Positions 6,414-7,683 of a stretch of DNA of 7,683 nt are shown here, piece after piece; position 1 is the stretch's first letter; each line of letters begins with the position of its first letter. The stretch covers positions 1-7,683 of the forward strand of contig WAQG01000223.1 in NCBI GenBank assembly GCA_015520395.1, given 5' to 3'. Below the pieces are notes generated by a model. That model saw only the letters and a program-made list of their open reading frames with translations, searched no databases and was not told where the DNA came from. The position numbers were made by a program, and so were the translations under genes. The stretch comes from Candidatus Geoarchaeota archaeon. GTDB taxonomy: Archaea > Thermoproteota > Thermoprotei > Gearchaeales > WAQG01.

Positions 6414-7037
6414 TTGTCGCTTTCAAGGGAGGAGATTGAGAGGGCCCTTGAGGAAACCGTTAAGAACTGGAGGTCTAGGGTCAAGGTTTTCGGAAAGTGG
6501 AGCGTTGAGGGCATCGAGGTCAGGGATCCTGGGCTGAAGGATTACATAAGCCTTAAACCCATGTTCGTGCCAACCACCGCCGGGAGGTACGCCAACACGA
6601 GGTTCGGCAAGTCGAAGGTGCCCATCTATGAGCGTCTCATAAACATGCTTATGAGGCCCGGCAAGAACACCGGGAAAAAGTACCTGGCGATGAAGATAGT
6701 TAAAAAGGCATTCGAGATAATAGAGCTGAGAACCGGGAGAAACCCGATAGAGGTTCTTGTGAGGGCGGTTGAGAACGCGGCGCCAAGGGAGGAGACAACC
6801 CAGATCGCCTACGGAGGAATAATCTACCACCAGGCCGTAGACGTCGCCCCACAAAGAAGGGTAGACCTGGCATTAAGGTGGATCGCGGAGGGCGCAAGAC
6901 AAGCCTCCTTCAACAACCCAAAACCAATAGAGGAAAACCTCGCAGACGAGCTCATCTGGGCCTCACAAAACGACACAAGAAGCTACGCCATAAAGAAGAA
7001 AGAAGAAGTCGAAAGAATAGCCCTCGCATCCAGATAA
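6414..7037 (+). CDS. rps7: Small ribosomal subunit protein uS7 (S7)
   Basis: This 207-aa archaeal S7 nucleates assembly of the 30S head by binding the 3' major domain of 16S rRNA and contacts E-site tRNA. Family motifs are KVPIYERLINMLMRPGKNTG (68-87), GRNPIEVLVRAVENAAPREE (108-127), AYGGIIYHQAVDVAPQRRVD (132-151), and SFNNPKPIEENLADELIWAS (165-184). The C-terminus NDTRSYAIKKKEEVERIALASR is typical of archaeal S7. The start is chosen as TTG 6414 because a full SD precedes it by 7 bases, giving MSLSREEIE. GTG 6402 would add only four residues (MIWG) and overlaps rps12 by 4 bases, so it remains possible. It is co-transcribed with rps12. In many archaea tuf and rps10 follow; here no gene follows on this strand within the window. 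Confidence 0.96.
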   Translation: MSLSREEIERALEETVKNWRSRVKVFGKWSVEGIEVRDPGLKDYISLKPMFVPTTAGRYANTRFGKSKVPIYERLINMLMRPGKNTGKKYLAMKIVKKAFEIIELRTGRNPIEVLVRAVENAAPREETTQIAYGGIIYHQAVDVAPQRRVDLALRWIAEGARQASFNNPKPIEENLADELIWASQNDTRSYAIKKKEEVERIALASR

Positions 7038-7166
7038 GCCCAACCCCTAAAACATGATATCAGCACCATTCTTACAGCCTTTATCACAGGTATGATTGCT
7101 GAAATCTCTAACTTCTTCCCGCCAGCTAACCTTCAGACTTCCCACACCTTCCCGCTCAATAATACT

Positions 7167-7462
7167 CAGCCTATCTCCATTATTAAAAAACGTTGATAAC
7201 TACTTGTAGACAACTAGCGTGAGGCCGAGTGGCTCTCCACAACCTCAGCTCCGGCGACCCCCCAATAATGCCAGGCCGGACTAAATCGATTCACCTTCAA
7301 CAAAACTATGGTTAACAATTGTAAAGGCATGATCTTTACCCCCATGCAAACGGCCATTAGTATCCAGCTCAGACACAGAAGTATTCCACTCTAATGCCTC
7401 CCATCAATGAAGAATAATCGCCAATTTCTATCACTTAAAGGAAGATCCAATGAGATAGGCTG
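7167..7462. repeat. Imperfect inverted repeat, about 15-bp ends, 296 bp apart overall
   Basis: CAGCCTATCTCCATT (7167-7181) and AATGAGATAGGCTG (7449-7462) are inverted copies differing by one extra base, with an 11-bp perfect core. A shorter outer pair, TACAGCCTT (7073-7081) and AAGGCTGTA (7470-7478), is nested around it. No target-site duplication or transposase is visible, so a small non-autonomous element is only a possibility. Confidence 0.4.
7321..7339. repeat. Short inverted repeat GTAAAG/CTTTAC
   Basis: Six-base arms (7321-7326 and 7334-7339) are separated by seven bases. The left arm plus the next two bases, GTAAAGGC, is identical to the start of the promoter palindrome at 4961. This may be chance, or a second, degenerate copy of the same binding site. 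Confidence 0.35.
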
Positions 7463-7492
7463 GCAAGTTAAGGCTGTATGTTGGAGCTATGC

Positions 7493-7498
7493 AAAAAA
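7493..7498 (-). terminator. T6 tract downstream of the minus-strand ORF
   Basis: Read on the minus strand, a run of six T begins 18 bases after the stop codon of the ORF ending at 7517. Archaeal RNA polymerase can terminate at short U-runs without a hairpin. This gives mild support to a minus-strand transcript entering from the right. Confidence 0.4.
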
Positions 7499-7516
7499 TT
7501 AAGGTGTTTTAGGTTT

Positions 7517-7683
7517 TTAGAGCTTCACCGTTCCGTAGGCCTGATATTGGGAGGTTATCTCATGTCTCTCAGCCCAAAAGCCGTAAAAGATATAATCTGC
7601 CTTAGGATCAAGCCAAGAGTCGGTCCAGACTCCGAACCCAAGGTAAATTAGATAAGAGAGCCACCAGTCCGCATGTATGTAAC
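7517..7683 (-). CDS. C-terminal fragment of an unrecognised Trp/Tyr-rich protein (5' end outside window)
   Basis: On the minus strand one frame is open from the window edge (first full codon 7681-7679) to TAA at 7519-7517, giving the last 54 residues of a protein. I do not recognise it. It contains 5 Trp, 7 Tyr and 3 Phe, so 28% is aromatic, with segments such as ADWWLSYLIYLGFG and ADYIFYGFWAERHE. It ends in a beta-strand-like QAYGTVKL. Such composition suits a beta-rich, possibly surface or secreted protein, but this is inference. The only Arg codon is AGA, as in the neighbouring genes, and a T6 tract follows. A 54-codon open frame can arise by chance. The opposite strand, codon for codon, also has an open frame of 57 codons (7478-7651) with an SD-like site before ATG 7562. 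The minus strand is the better guess, not a certainty. The gene would converge on rps7. Confidence 0.45.
   Translation of the reverse strand, partial: YIHADWWLSYLIYLGFGVWTDSWLDPKADYIFYGFWAERHEITSQYQAYGTVKL

Larger units (their letters stand above)
7038..7516. other. Intergenic stretch without a supported gene
   Basis: The sequence is visibly poorer in GC than the genes (about 40% in sampled lines against nearly 60% in rpoA2). All frames are broken by stops within about 60 codons. The longest minus-strand stretches lie between stops at 7050-7199, 7217-7390 and 7284-7403. They carry some gene-like peptide text but no SD and no recognisable domain. They could be remains of a decayed gene or chance. 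I checked for tRNA, C/D-box and CRISPR patterns and found none that hold up. The stretch contains the repeats listed separately. Confidence 0.55.

Noticed and set aside
5824..6426. 200-codon minus-strand frame opposite rps12
   Set aside because: It is antisense to conserved S12, has a low-complexity Leu/Pro-rich translation, and crosses the rps12 promoter.
7050..7110. C/D-box sRNA suggested by ATGATTG next to CTGA
   Set aside because: The C box deviates, the D box directly abuts it, and no second C'/D' pair is at the right spacing.
7219..7300. tRNA-like text (GCCGAGTGGC followed later by GATTCA)
   Set aside because: No acceptor stem, anticodon stem or T-stem pairing can be built around it.

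Overview
The window is archaeal, most likely from a thermophilic member of the Thermoproteota (Crenarchaeota-like) lineage. The evidence is an RNA polymerase largest subunit split into separate A' and A'' genes, a short NusA made only of two KH domains, archaeal/eukaryal-type S12, S7 and L30e, and BRE/TATA promoters placed for leaderless transcripts. Arginine is mostly AGG/AGA and the proteins are rich in E, K, R, V and I. A genus cannot be assigned from this sequence alone.

Layout. Positions 1-4865 hold a tight plus-strand transcription operon: the 3' end of rpoB, then rpoA1, rpoA2, rpl30e and nusA. The genes overlap by 1-8 bases or are separated by only 7, and several Shine-Dalgarno (SD) sequences are embedded in the end of the preceding gene. 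Positions 4866-5001 are a spacer containing a perfect 9+9 inverted repeat that coincides with a predicted BRE/TATA element. This drives a single gene (5002-5703) for a left-handed beta-helix, hexapeptide-repeat acyltransferase, probably a sugar N-acetyltransferase. A second spacer (5704-5961) ends in a clear BRE/TATA element about 30 bases before the rps12 ATG. rps12 (5962-6405) and rps7 (6414-7037) form a two-gene ribosomal unit.

Positions 7038-7516 are lower in GC than the genes and hold no gene I can support. They contain short imperfect inverted repeats. At the right edge (7517-7683) a minus-strand reading frame remains open to the end of the window. It is very rich in Trp and Tyr and is followed by a T6 tract, so it is a plausible but unrecognised C-terminus of a convergent gene.

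How the genes work together. RpoB, A' and A'' build the catalytic core of RNA polymerase. NusA acts on elongating polymerase and nascent RNA. L30e, S12 and S7 are ribosomal proteins. The acyltransferase is the outlier: it interrupts the usual nusA-rps12 linkage and has its own promoter, so it is probably regulated separately from its neighbours. I found no mobile element, CRISPR array, tRNA or rRNA, and no strong evidence for a wholly new system. The best leads are the palindromic acyltransferase promoter and the unassigned convergent ORF.
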